DNA of 64,000 bases from Epiperipatus broadwayi (taxonomy: Eukaryota > Onychophora > Udeonychophora > Euonychophora > Peripatidae), in contig JAQFVV010012574.1 in NCBI GenBank assembly GCA_028023455.1, positions 1,039,501 to 1,103,500 of the forward strand, in the 5' to 3' direction. Positions 12,716-24,373 of this stretch are shown in pieces; within the stretch, counting starts at the first letter, position 1; each line of letters opens with the position of its first letter. A program made the position numbers and the translations under genes. Below the pieces are notes generated by a model. That model made no database searches, was not told the origin of the DNA, and saw only the letters and a program-made list of their open reading frames with translations.

Positions 12716-12797
12716 GTAGAAAGACGGTTGTAGAGGCGCTACAATCACTGGTTTGAATAAAACATTAAAAATCCCACCAATAGCAAAAATGTTAAAT

Positions 12798-13127
12798 TTA
12801 AGAATGTTTTTTAAAGAAATCTTTCCAAATAGGAGGAAGTTTGCACGTATCATCTCGCTTATTGATACAATCTGGCCTTTTAAGTATCTCAATGGCTTCT
12901 CTGATTTTGCATTGGTAGAGATTATCACATCTGGATATGATCCTGGTACTAGAAAAATCTATTTTATGACCTGAATCTATAGTATGGAGTGAGAGTGCTG
13001 ATGATGATGAGTGTTGTTTAACTGCATTAGCATGCTCATCTCTCCTAACACTGATGCGATGATTACTCATACCTATGTAAGAAGCTTTACAATTTTTACA
13101 TGAGATTTGATAGACACCATGAGACAC
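12798..13127 (-). pseudogene. PLE GIY-YIG endonuclease domain, intact C-terminal part
   Basis: A 109-codon minus-strand frame begins MSHGVYQISCKNCKASYIG, which is the GIY-YIG signature (GVY...YIG) with the CxxC pair usual in PLE endonucleases. It continues with ISVRRDEHANAV (the R...H helix), SLHTIDSGHKIDF, then CKIREAIEILKRPDCINKRD, where the E of IREAIEI matches the conserved catalytic glutamate position. It ends with LPPIWKDFFKKHS, a plausible natural C-terminus. All key GIY-YIG residues appear present. Only the domain is here, with no reverse transcriptase upstream on this strand. Confidence 0.75.
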
Positions 13128-13139
13128 AGACAGATATTT

Positions 13140-13984
13140 ACATTTCCATTCTCATCATCACCCAACTCAGATAGTTTCTGTAGCCAAAACTCTTTTAAAT
13201 AGAGAAATTAACCTTTCAGATGACACACATCTGAAAGAAGAAATAAATCATATTAATAGTGTTTTATTAGCAAATAGTTATAATTACAAATTTATAAAAA
13301 AAAGCCTTATTTCAAGCCCAAAATAGACAAAATAGGAAACAAAAAGATGATAAGTCAGCTATTAGGATTTGTGTTCCATATGTAAAAGGAACTACAGACA
13401 GTATCGGACGTATATTAAAACACTATAATATAGATACAGCATTTTCTGCTCATCAAAAGATCAGCAATATAATAACCAAGCCTAAGGATTCAATCCCTCT
13501 TGAATCTCATGGTGTCTATCAAATCTCATGTAAAAATTGTAAAGCTTCTTACATAGGTATGAGTAATCGTCGCATCAGTGTTAGGAGAGATGAGCATGCT
13601 AATGCAGTTAAACAACACTCATCATCATCAGCACTCTCACTCCATACTATAGATTCAGGTCATAAAATAGATTTTTCTAGTACCAGTTCATATCCAAATG
13701 TGATAATCTCTACCAATGCAAAATCAGAGAAGCCATTGAGATACTTAAAAGGCCAGATTGTATCAATAAGCGAGATGATACGTGCAAACTTCCTCCTATT
13801 TGGAAAGATTTCTTTAAAAAACATTCTTAAATTTAACATTTTTGCTATTGGTGGGATTTTTAATGTTTTATTCAAACCAGTGATTGTAGCGCCTCTACAA
13901 CCGTCTTTCTACCTTTTTATAACTCTGTGGATGGCTTGTGTGACCAAGTCGAAACGTCAGTATATTGATATTAAAAGTTTTTAA
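13140..13984 (+). pseudogene. PLE reverse transcriptase C-terminus plus GIY-YIG, frameshifted
   Basis: Plus-strand coding starts mid-protein with HSHHHPTQIVSVAKTLLNRE and ...LLANSYNYKFIKK, resembling the RT thumb of PLEs (a Hx...K.LLxR and LLxNGY.xxFI pattern). A frame change in the A-run near 13,299-13,306 leads to a frame with IRICVPYVKGTTDSIGRIL and HYNIDTAFSAH, the PLE linker (PY.KG....I.RIL..Y.I...F). This frame runs without a break into HGVYQISCKNCKASYIG. One base is missing near 13,684 relative to the left arm, so the last part (13,690-13,984) reads out of frame. Neither the RT palm nor the start is present. Confidence 0.75.
13915..13967 (+). ncRNA. Hammerhead-like motif, PLE-B right arm
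   Basis: It follows the PLE coding end. CTGTGGA (13,924-13,930) stands where CUGANGA is expected, so A6 is lost. Stem II GGCTTG/CAAGTC (13,932-13,937 and 13,944-13,950 region) has a six-base loop. GAAA lies at 13,951-13,954, followed by CGT then C: the A-C-G-U stem III with a GUC cleavage triplet. The ACT before and AGT after give a short stem I. The geometry is that of a PLE type-I hammerhead, but one core base and a bulged U argue that it is decayed. Confidence 0.45.
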
Positions 13985-14038
13985 CACGGATGAACCCGCA
14001 AAATATGTATTTTATATACATATATATATATATATATA

Positions 14039-16953
14039 ATTGTATTAGATTGTTATATAATTTTTTATATTGTTTTCTATTAATTCATTTATTAATTAAA
14101 ATTAATTATTGAAAATTTGTAAATAAGATGTTATTAAAGTTGGTGTTGAAAAATTAAACTAAGTATCTAGAGTTGCATTTCTCTTGTTGGAACCATCATC
14201 AGTACACCATACACATTAACTAAAATATACAGTTTGAGATTTGTAGGAGAAATTAATTCAGTATAAGATATTGTATAACAATTATCTGGGAAAATATTTC
14301 TTAAATGGGATCTTAAATTATTGTCAACTGTCTTGATCACATATGTCATTGATAGAATATATTGCAAATTTAGTAAGTATGTTTATTTATAGCAAATCAG
14401 ATTATGAATTAGTTCTTATTTAAAGTTATAAATTATGATTACAATTTAGATAACAATAGTTATTTATTATTAAATAGCAGAGAAAATAAATATAAAATAA
14501 TAGTATAATTTCAATTCTAGATTAAGGTTATAAGTCTTTTCTTCCTTAAAAAACTACTTATAGAGCTAAGTAAAATCCCTCTTGATATCTTATAGGTGGA
14601 ATGAATAGCTAATTAAAAATCAATGACAATCCTGAGATCTCCTTAGTATAATATTATTATTATTGTTATTCTTAATTATAACTCTATAAAAGTAATAATA
14701 ATAATAATAATAAAAGATCAATATACAATAAAATGATAACATAACTTATTGATTAAATTAACTTAAATTTGATAATTATAGATGTATTCTTATATTTATT
14801 TAAGTATTATTGTTAGACATGGGAATATTTAGATACTTGATAAGGAGGAGTGTTTTAATATTCTTATGCCATTGAGCAAATGCTTTAGTATTTGTTTAAT
14901 GTTAAAGGGTATGTAATATTGTTAATAGCACAAGTGGGTTTCACAATTGCTCAAAATATAATAAAAACTGAAAAAATATAAAAAATCATTTACTAAACAG
15001 AGGATATCATATAAAATATAAAATCATTTATCATCTTACAAAAAGAAAATGCCAATAAGCATTTTCAAACCATCTAAGAATTTTTTATATGTACAAAGTG
15101 AACATCTAAATAGTATTTTAGTTGTCACATGCATACACATGGCAAATTTATCAGTTTATTTAAATAAGAATCTCTTGATGATTCCCTCACTCTAGGAAAA
15201 CATGGAATATTATTTAGTAGATTAAATTATTTTAAAAATTTGCCAGTAATGGTTCTTCAAAATCTAAAATTACATGTTCAATTTGAATATCACAAGTTAT
15301 ATTTTTTAACTTCAATTTCTCTTTTTATTATTGTTTTTCTGCAATATTTTTTCATAACATACAATTTTTTGATACAAATAAAAAAATTTTGTATTACATA
15401 TAAAAAACATCTTGTCATTACATTCATGAAGAAGGTTGCTTCACATTAAGATGTCGAAAAGATAAAATGTAAAAATAGTATTTTAAAACAATTTAATGCA
15501 ACTCTAAATTTCTGGAGTCTTAAAATCAGTATCTTAAAAAAATTAATATTGAAATTTGTAAATAAGAAATTGTTGAAATGCTATAAAAAGGAAAATGCAG
15601 AACTCATCAAAAACATTAACAAAAATAGATCCACAGAATAACAACAAATGCTATATTTGACACCATTAATGACAAAAGATTTCTTCAGCCTCTAATACTA
15701 CTCTCTAATACAACTAAAAAAGTATAAAGTCTCATTATGAAAATATAAATATTTGAAATATCTGAAGGAGTTAATGTAATTAATTTTTAATTGAAGTTCA
15801 AAGTTTATATCTGGGCTATGAATAATCTCTAGTTTAATAAATTATTAGTGATAATTATTAAAATATTAATCTACAGTGGATCATGTCAAATTTGTGGGTA
15901 GAATACATTTGACACTTATAAATCAAAATATATAAAAAACAATATCTAAGATATTTGCCACATTATAAAAATGTAAGTTCAGTAATAGAGAGAAAGACCC
16001 AGGTGTTCAAGATTTATAAATTAAGGTTCAACTCTTTCACTTCTGGTGTTTGAACTTATATAGTTATAATTATACATAAGACAAACAAAAATCTTCCAAA
16101 ATAGTTTAAAAAAGAAGTCAAATAATAATTTTAAAATATATTGTTTTAATGTTAATGAGAATAATATTTGTTACCAAGACTACACAGAATCAGATAAACC
16201 TTGCTAAGCACTTTGGAAATTAGCCATATTGAAAATAATGTAAATAATATTAGGAATAAACAACTAACTGATGTTCTTAAAATGATGAGGATGAAGAAAC
16301 TATGCAAATGAATGATAATTTGAATCATTCCTCTTTCTTTCTCTCTTTTTTTTTTACAACAAAGCTAAACAGAAAAGCTTTCTGTGTTTCTATCATTAAT
16401 ATATAGTTAAATTATGGAGTCAAAAAGATTATCATTTTGTTATTTCTAATCAACTCAAACTGCATGTTTTAAAAGGTTTTGAAATTCCATCTTTTAAAAA
16501 ACAAAGACAAAATTTACTAATTTTTATGTTACATTTTAATTTCTATAATAAAATGTACATATGAAGATGTTACCAAAGTTCTTTCAAAATTCAATGGAAG
16601 GTGAATGAATGTAGTATATTATGTGTTGTATTTACACATTTTTTAAATTAAAGAAATATTTCAGAAGGCATTAAAAAGTGGCTAAAAATTAGGCAGTGTT
16701 TATTTATTAACATTTAATATGTGTAGAAAAAAATAATTGAATATTGGTTCTTTGAGAAATCACATGGCATTCTAGCTCCAAAAATGATAGACTGAGTCTT
16801 TATTCAGAAACATTTAGCTTTTGAATAGCGTGGCTCTAAATCACACATTATTTCCAGTATATGTTAAGAAGAACTAAAGATGAGTCACTTGCTTTAGATA
16901 CATTAGGCAAAGATGTATAACTTTTTGTTTTAAATCAATAGAAACTGCAATAC
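14039..16953. other. AT-rich stretch, no gene recognised
   Basis: Mostly featureless. ATT/ATA microsatellites lie at about 14,653-14,712. A minus-strand block at 14,167-14,215 contains CTGATGA, GAAA and a TGCA repeat in the order seen in PLE 3' ends, but without a pairable stem I. No convincing coding frame exceeds 70 codons. Confidence 0.4.
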
Positions 16954-17831
16954 CATGTTTCCCTGAAAATATGATCTAACCAAAAATAAACCCTAGCATG
17001 ATTTTTCAGGATGCTGAAAATATAAGCCCTACTCCAAATATAAGCCCTAGTTAAAATTGTCAATCTGATAAACATATTTATTCATCTGTTGAAACACATG
17101 ATAGATGTATTGCATTATAAAGGAATGAATGTATAAATAAGTATAAATGTAGATTTTGTATTTGAATTAATCTTATTCAGAATTATTTGGTAGGCAGACT
17201 TATAACTAATCATTTTAATATACTTGCAAATACAATTTTCCTGTTCATTTACCAATACACCTTCATTCAGTCTGATATAAGAATTCTTCTTTAATCTGAC
17301 TTCCAGTTGTATACATTGTAAATAAATCAATACTGATATCCAAAAAAACTAAAATTTGTTAATTAGCGATGACCTTAGTTCACAAATTAATCAAGACAGC
17401 TTAATGTTTCATATATTATTTTAAATTAGATATTACTAATTTCAACAGCTGAGAAATAACTTTTAATATTCTCATATAGAATGTGAATGTTTTGTGATAT
17501 GTCTAGAATCCTAAATATTAAACCACTAAACATCACATGATCACAATCTCTTCTGGCATCCATTGATTACTCTGGTTGACACAAGGTGGCACTACTGTAT
17601 GGAGAGTTTTGCCTTGTTTAATTCTAAATGTTACATGTTCAAAAAGTAGTAAAAGTTATTCATATGCTGTTGAAATTATACAGTAATATTGGTTAGATGT
17701 AGATTTTTGTACTTGAATAAATATAGATTTTTGTACATGAAAAAAAAAAAAATATTTCCTGAAAATAAACTCTAAGCCATCTTTTGAAGCAAAAATTAAT
17801 ATAAGACCCAATCTTATTTTGGGGAAAACAT
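16954..17831. mobile_element. TIR DNA transposon of a widespread family
   Basis: The left end reads ATGTTTCCCTGAAAATATGA and the right end, reverse-complemented, ATGTTTTCCCCAAAATAAGA, giving inverted termini of about 25 bp. The left interior (ATAAACCCTAGCATGATTT, TTCAGGATGCTGAAAATATA), the right interior (GGTCTTATATTAATTTTTGC in reverse) and the twin GTAGATTTTTGTACxTGAA blocks near 17,698-17,740 match, from memory, a non-autonomous DNA element with TTTCCCCGAAAATAAGAC termini. I recall that element from vertebrate and invertebrate genomes. I cannot name its superfamily with certainty. No transposase is present. Confidence 0.65.
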
Positions 17832-19504
17832 ATTAGTAGGATCTTTTTTCAATAGATGGCACATTTAATAACACAAAGTGCATTGTGTATCAATATTGTG
17901 AAGAGAATGATTAATATTCTTTTTATAAAATTGTTTAAAAATTCTATAAAGAGAGCTGAATTGGAATTTTATCTTATCTCTAGACATAAAGTATAGAATC
18001 AAGAATATCAGATTCAGGAACTAAACATTTTTAGTTCCCATTCAAAAAATTCAAAGAAATATAGTGATTTCAATGTAAATTTCTGTTTTACTGTTACTTT
18101 GTTACTTGACTTAAAATAACTGCGCATATAAAAATGTATGCTTCCAAACAGGTTCTTCAAAGTTGCAAGGCTAAATGGTTTGAAAGCATCAAAAAAGTAA
18201 AGTTCAGATAGTGTTGTCAAATTTATTAATTAATAGAGTGTCATTTAACTTCCTTTCTGTTACTAATCTTTCTTATCATAGAATGGATCTGATTTGGATA
18301 TTTAAGATGAGCAGAAAAATAGATCTCTCTGCTGAACCATAATTATGATGTGCAACCATATAGAAACATTCATCAAAAGAGTATCATATGTCATTTTATT
18401 AAAAATCAGAATAAAGTAAATATTGCCACCCTCAAAGTTATAACAATGAATGTATTATTATTATTAAACAAGTCTAATTACTTTATGAATTAAACATTTG
18501 AAAGCATTCGGATGTTTTCAGATTAAACATAAGGTAAGTCATCATGTCAAATTTTAAATTCTCTGCAAATCCAATACCTTCTAATTTACAATCTAAATTG
18601 ACTCTTAAGAAATTGTTGTATAAAAGTAGGTGCACCTTTAGCTCTAACCATTTCCACAATTTTTAAGGAAAATTAATTTATGATGTTCTTAATGTTTTTA
18701 CAATGCTAATTTATTTGCAATTACTAATAGTATTATTTTGGTTCATTATTTACATGTTTTAAATACTTGTTTATAAGTTATTGATCATTTGTGATGATTT
18801 CAAATGATCCTTTGATTCTTGGCATCCACCATTACATTATAAGTTTCAATCAATTTTAATGTACTTTGAAACAATCTGTTTATATTTTAATATAACGATA
18901 TTCTGCATCCTTTTGCTACCATATCTACTTGCACTTATTATCTTTTTAAATATGCAAATATCACACTGACATTAGGATCTACTTCTAAAATATTATTACA
19001 TTAAAGAGGTATATTTCATTTATCAATCATCTTTATATTGTTGTATAATATAAAGTAATTAAACTGCATACCAATTATTAAATATTTTAATACTTTCTAT
19101 AACTGTATTTTGAATGTAACAAAAGTATTCAGATTTGACTCTTCTCAAAGAAAGATATGACAATAGAAATTAGGCATTAAAGATGATTGAATTTCTGCCA
19201 ACACACATAAAAAATTGGTTAAAGAATCATATGGAACAAAAAATCTAAGAGAAACATTAACTAATAATAATGATCTTAAGTTGATCATAGTATCCAAGTT
19301 GACATTATATTTACATCAAAAATATTATTCTTTTTCTCTTCTAAAGGTGTAGTGCTGATAAGAAATAAATGTGGTGAGATTATATGTAATTTTTGTATGG
19401 ATATATTGTTATTAGATGTAATAAATTTGATAATAAAAATATTTTATAGAAATATTCAGGATATTTTGATTCCTTTCTTTTACTTTCTTTGCATATCTTC
19501 ATAT
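17832..19504. other. AT-rich non-coding stretch
   Basis: No frame, inverted repeat or RNA gene could be supported. A 68-codon minus-strand frame at 18,014-18,220 is compositionally ordinary. Confidence 0.4.
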
Positions 19505-19767
19505 ATATATATATATTGCTTATAATACTTCTTTCATATACACTTCAATGCAAACAAATTTTTTTTAAAAACTTCTTTATTTCCCTTACAGTTTCGACTG
19601 TCCAGCAGTCTTCATCAGAGCTTTATCCAACCTCTTCTGCTTTAAAATTTAAAGATTGGATAAAGCTCTGATAAAGACTCACAACTGTAAGGAAAATAAA
19701 AAAGTTTTTTTAAGAAAATTTGTTTGCATTGAAGTGTACATGAAAGAAATATTATAGGCAATATATA
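19505..19767. repeat. PLE 3'-end palindrome (PLE-E)
   Basis: The left arm (about 19,505-19,640) and right arm (about 19,645-19,767) are inverted copies. On the minus strand the left arm reads CTGATGA (19,612-19,618), GACTG/CAGTC paired around five bases, then GAAA and CTGTAAGGG. This is the hammerhead-like core plus the 3' end style of many PLEs. A matching stem I is lacking, and the right arm has lost the core (CTGATAA). No coding remains. Confidence 0.55.
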
Positions 19768-22215
19768 TGGATATTTAGGATAACTTTATAATGTATGAAA
19801 AGATAATATATGTATGTAATACATTACCATTGGGAATCAGTCTATTTATAAATGCCTTGGGAATATATCTTTCATTATTTGTTTTACATAAGTTACAATG
19901 AAATTTACAACATTCAAACTGTTAATTCATACTTAAATAAGAATTTTATCTTACACATTAAACAGGATTTAGCTACAGATTATCTATATCCAAAATATAT
20001 TAGGACCATAATATTTTAAAATTATGATTTTTGGATAATAATGTTGATAATGACAAGCATTACTATATAATATTAGTACTCTATTGTCCAATTATTCAAC
20101 TTTTATTTGGAGAGACTACATATCTTTGTAGAATATTTTGATAATAAATATGTTGCTAGAATTTTTTTAATAAATTTCAGTTAATCCTGCTCAATTATGC
20201 ATATGCCATTTTGTTATAAAGCTAACAAATTTTCTGAGATTATATCAAGAAAATACTTATGCAAAATATTTATGAACACCTTGTATTACAGAGTGAATGT
20301 ACATATGCCTTTGATATGGTGAACAAGCTAATACCTGAATATTCTGATGTTATTATGATAAGTATATATTATATAAGTAATTACAGAAGTTCTAAAGAAT
20401 TTTTTGAAAGTATATCAGTATTTCTATCCATCAGAAAAAAACTCAAATTTCCCTTTAAACTTTATAAAGTTTTTGAGTCTTGAGATATTTAAGAACTATC
20501 TTATATTACAGATGGACTTTAAATATGCCTTTGATATAGTGAACAAACTAATACTTGAGTACTTTGAATTATTGTAACAATTATATATTTTATAACTAAC
20601 TATGGTATTATAAAAGTACATCAATATTTTTATACAAAAGAAGAAAATTCAGAATTGTGCTTTAACTTCTTTTTTTTATATAGATCGATGAGATAAAAGT
20701 TTAGAAAGTATTACACAGATATTTATATACTTCAACTTAACTATGAAGTAATGTCAGTTGTTTAATGTACTTCAAATGTTCCAATATTGATTTATTATTT
20801 TAGTCATCAAGTAATAATTTCTGTGGGTAATTATTTACATCAATTGATGGCTATATAAAATAAATAATGTTACTAGTAAATTACTTAGTAGGTTGCAAAT
20901 TTTTCATATACTCACTGCCAATGCAAAAGGAGCAATTTTCCACCAATCCTAACCATTTATATTATCTGAGTTAAGCAAAGTGGAGTTGCTACCATGGTAA
21001 CTATAATGATCCCATCAGAGGGTATTATATTCATATATGGTTCAAATCATATATATTCATATAAGCATATCAATGTTAAATGATACTCTCTAGGATAAGA
21101 TTTCATATGATGATCAAAAAATATAAGCAGGGTACTTTATATAAGCAATTATATAAGAAACAAAAGGTTTGATAATCATCATTAATACCCATTTTAGTTA
21201 AATTTAATTAATTGAAATTCACATACCAATTTATTTTTAGTAAACTGACAAAATGCACATTGTTTAAAAGTATCAGTTATACACGAGAAGTATTATTTGA
21301 GCATTAGTAAAAGTATATACATGAATCATGAGTAAAAACATCATCATCAGCAATTAGGCACTTAGTGTTACAATATTAAAGGTAGATATTAAATAACAAT
21401 AATAATCAATTTTAATATTTATTGGATGTGCATTTACAATTTATTTTCTATGCTACATTAAAAATAAATAAATATCTTATTGAAATATCTATTTAGTATT
21501 ACTTTAAAAATAATTTTTATGCAACTGTATTTTTAATAATAATAATAAATTAAAGTTTGCTTTGTTTTTTATTTTATTTTTATTTTTAAAATAATTGGCA
21601 ACTTTTGAATAGTATTTAGCAAATGAAGTTTCCCATTTTACATTTCTTTTTTGCAGTAAAACCTTTTTAATCATTCAATTTCATGGGTCTTTTTTGTTGT
21701 TGTTGTTGTTGTTGTTCATTTTTTCATATTTTTGTTTTATTTTTTAATGAAAAAAGCTTATTCTTATTCTACTACAAATTTTTATGTTAGTCAACAATTT
21801 TATTAAAAATTGAATAATAAAATTAAATATAAAAATACAATGTAAACTTTGTAATAAATGATAATAATGATAATATTGGTACAAAAAAAATCATAAGTTG
21901 TCTAAAACATTGATGAAGAAAAACTTATTTTTAATGAAATATTTATAGTTTAATTAAATTTCATTAAAGATATTGGTGAAAATAATGAAATTATTCTCAG
22001 AATTAATATAAAAATAACTTTTCAATTAAAATAATAAAAACAATAAAAATGTATTGACAAATGTCATTTTTTGCATGACATCAAATACTAATTTTCTTCT
22101 AAAGGTTAAATATAATAGGAGAAAAAACTAAAAATAAATATTATACACTTATTATGAAAAAAATATTTAATAATTTTACAAAAAATACTAAAATAAAAAT
22201 TATTTTAGGCTAATT
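19768..22215. other. AT-rich stretch with possible RT scraps
   Basis: A segment at about 20,268-20,480 is followed by a diverged direct copy at about 20,500-20,650. The two translate as TYAFDMVNKLIPEY and KYAFDIVNKLILEYFE, resembling the motif A region of LINE reverse transcriptases (..AFDxV...L). Other motifs are missing, so the call is tentative. A TTG microsatellite lies at about 21,695-21,716. The rest is featureless. Confidence 0.3.
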
Positions 22216-23245
22216 TTGCAGGGAAAAATAACAAGTACAAAACTCGGTAATTATAATGTAATCGGGCTTGGCCACTTGATGGCATTGTTGGCAGTCAAAA
22301 ACAATACAATGTACAGTTTACAGAGCCATGTGATTATTGTTTTCTACATAACAAAACAACTGTGTAGGGTTAGGGTTAGGTTTAGGGTTAGTTTTAGGGT
22401 TAGTTTAGGGTTAGTTTTAGGGTTAGTTTTAGGGTTAGTTTAAGGTTATGTTTAGGGTTAGTTTTAGGGTTAGTGTTCTGTTGTTTGTAATGCTAAAATA
22501 AAAAATATCAATATCGTAACCATAGTCGGACAAAAGAAAGAAACTCAAACTTTTTAAAACAACAACAAATACATATAAATGTCTTCTTTACTTATTAAAC
22601 ATGTTTATAATATGTGCTTTCTATGAAATTTACAAAAAATCGTGTACATTTTTATTGGACAGCAGAAATACTCGGCTTCTGTTTTCGGCAACTGTGGAAA
22701 AGGTTACACAATCACCAGCCATTTTATGAACTGCGTGGTATTTCACATGAAAACGAGATTTTGCATGTGAACTCGGTTGAATTCATTTTGATGTACTATC
22801 AGCAAGCTTTTTCACATTACACCTTCTCTAAATAAGGATGTGGCCATTTGGAAAATTACTATAAAGTTAGGTTTCTTAAATTCATTACAAATACAAAGAT
22901 TGTGTAACGTATATTATAAAAATTTGGCTAATCAAATTACACACACATATATATCGAACTGTACATAAAAGATAAGTGTGTGCATTCACAGTAACTGTCA
23001 TGAAGCAGAAATAGGCTGTATTATTTCTGCATTACGTCATCATTAACGGCCTTTTAATGGCTAAGACAAACATTAGATGTTTTCTATAGCCATAATGAAG
23101 GCCTTGTAAACGGCATTTGTTAGGTGTTTTGGCGAGCCAGAATGCCATCAAGTGACCAATCCCAATTAGGTTATAAGTACCCAAAACTCTATTTTCATCT
23201 AAGCAAGAATGCATTTTTTCCTGGGGAGAAATCTTCTCCTAATTT
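22216..23245. mobile_element. Inverted-repeat element enclosing telomere-like repeats
   Basis: The segment 22,235-22,330 and the reverse complement of 23,095-23,200 align by eye: TAATGTAATCGGGCTTGGCC then ACTTGATGGCATT against TAACCTAATTGGGATTGGTC then ACTTGATGGCATT, continuing more weakly. This gives diverged inverted ends of about 100 bp around a core of about 0.8 kb. The core holds a TTAGGG-like array and a less A/T-rich block (22,640-22,835) with a 73-codon plus-strand frame of unknown nature. Short frames over both ends share a YNxIGxGHLMA string only because they are the same repeat. No transposase was recognised. Confidence 0.5.
22364..22475 (+). repeat. Degenerate TTAGGG-type interstitial array
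   Basis: TAGGGTTAGGGTTAGG leads into variants TTTAGGGTTAG and TTTTAGGGTTAG repeated about ten times, ending at about 22,475. The motif matches the common metazoan telomere repeat with extra T residues. It lies far from any recognisable chromosome end and inside an inverted-repeat element. Confidence 0.8.
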
Positions 23246-24097
23246 ACTAATGCCTTGCTGACATTTAAGTTACAAAGTTACAACTCAAATCTTAAATTGT
23301 TAGGCAATTTTCAAATGTGGCATAACATTAAAAAAATTAAATTTTCATTAAAAGCCTTCAGCTAAATAGATTATCAAGGATGCAGCATCTATGAAGGTTT
23401 TTGTTTTGTGATTCGATATTTAAAAGTTAATATTTTTTATATAAATAATGCATAAAATCTAATATGATATGTTTAAAAAAATATTTAAAATTTATTCACA
23501 TTTTTTTAATTTTCTATTTTGTAAGAAAAAATAAAAAATGTATATAACTGCAGTAGTTGGAAAAATTTCCTATATAATTCAAAGTAAGAATGTAAAACAA
23601 GTAAAAAAGAAATGTGCACCCATATATTAATAAATTTACTATACCAACAAAAATCAATAAAAAAAAAGAAGAATACATTTTTAATTTTATGATGTATCAT
23701 GATTAAGTACAGTTATAGAGTGGCAGATTCTTGGAACTCAAGGTTTATGGGTTGTGGCAATACTCTATCATGTCTCATAATCAAACTTCTTATTAACTAA
23801 GCAAAAAATCATTTGACTATTTAGTTTCTTATATATTTTCTAATTAAATCATGCTATATCATTCCTTAATGCATATTATCTATTCATATGCCTATGCATT
23901 TTCTTTTAATTTGATATTTTTTACTTGTTCTGGAATATATCCTCCACATAACACATTAGTTCACTAAGAAATCACTGTCTAATATATTTCAAATAACCTT
24001 TTGACCATATATATATAAAATTCATGCTTGCAAACTGATAGAAACGTTTTGCATAAATGCTTGGAGTTAATATTTAGGTCTAGTTTCTAACTTCTAT
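23246..24097. other. AT-rich non-coding stretch
   Basis: No feature could be supported apart from a possible stem-II-less hammerhead scrap at about 24,028-24,050 (CTGATAGAAAC flanked by GCAAA and TTTTGC). Confidence 0.35.
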
Positions 24098-24144
24098 CCC
24101 TCACTGATGAGAGCAAATCAGCTTGAAATCAGCTGATCTGAGGG
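24098..24144 (+). ncRNA. Type-I hammerhead ribozyme, all core positions intact
   Basis: This is a self-cleaving RNA motif. Stem I is CCCTCA (24,098-24,103) paired perfectly with TGAGGG (24,139-24,144). The core CTGATGA is at 24,104-24,110. Stem II is GAGC/GCTT with loop AAATCA (24,111-24,124). GAAA is at 24,125-24,128. Stem III is the self-complementary ATCAG/CTGAT (24,128-24,137) with no real loop, and C at 24,138 completes an AUC cleavage triplet, so cleavage is predicted after 24,138. Such loopless stem III hammerheads usually act as dimers, as described for satellite and retroelement hammerheads. Weak points are a G-U pair at the base of stem II and the lack of an obvious surrounding element. 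Confidence 0.8.
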
Positions 24145-24186
24145 TGGAGCAAAATGAAAGAGACAGTGAATATTGACTCTGACGTT

Positions 24187-24313
24187 TATGTAAACAAATA
24201 CGCTTGTTTATTGTTTTTTATTATTATGATTTTTTATATATATAAACATGTTAAAAAATTTAATGTAAACAATATACGCTTGATTATTGTTTTTTATTAT
24301 TATGATTTTTTAT
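24187..24313. repeat. Two direct copies of a 50-bp segment
   Basis: The segment at 24,187-24,237 recurs at 24,262-24,313 with few changes (ATGTAAACAA...ACGCTTG...TATTGTTTTTTATTATTATG). It is a local tandem duplication lying just after the hammerhead. Confidence 0.7.
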
Positions 24314-24373
24314 TATTAAAAGATCCCATGGTATGTAGTTAATACATTTGCCTACTCCACCCATGATCTAAAG

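Larger units (their letters stand above)
12605..14038. mobile_element. Penelope-like element, inverted partial duplication (PLE-B)
   Basis: Arms at about 12,605-13,127 (minus) and 13,507-14,038 (plus) are near-identical inverted copies of a PLE 3' part. Between them, 13,140-13,507 adds the preceding coding segment to the plus-strand copy only. The outer ends carry the same 3' untranslated sequence, with a hammerhead-like motif and a TA microsatellite. The plus-strand copy is the master, with a shorter inverted copy joined at its truncated 5' side. This is the best-preserved PLE in the window. Confidence 0.8.

Noticed and set aside
14167-14215. Minus-strand CTGATGA...GAAATGCA as a hammerhead
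   Set aside because: Neither stem I nor a U16.1 position can be paired, so only a weak PLE-like resemblance remains.
22216-22443. 75-codon frame through the TTAGGG-like array
   Set aside because: Its valine/leucine/glycine tail is a translation of the telomere-like repeat.
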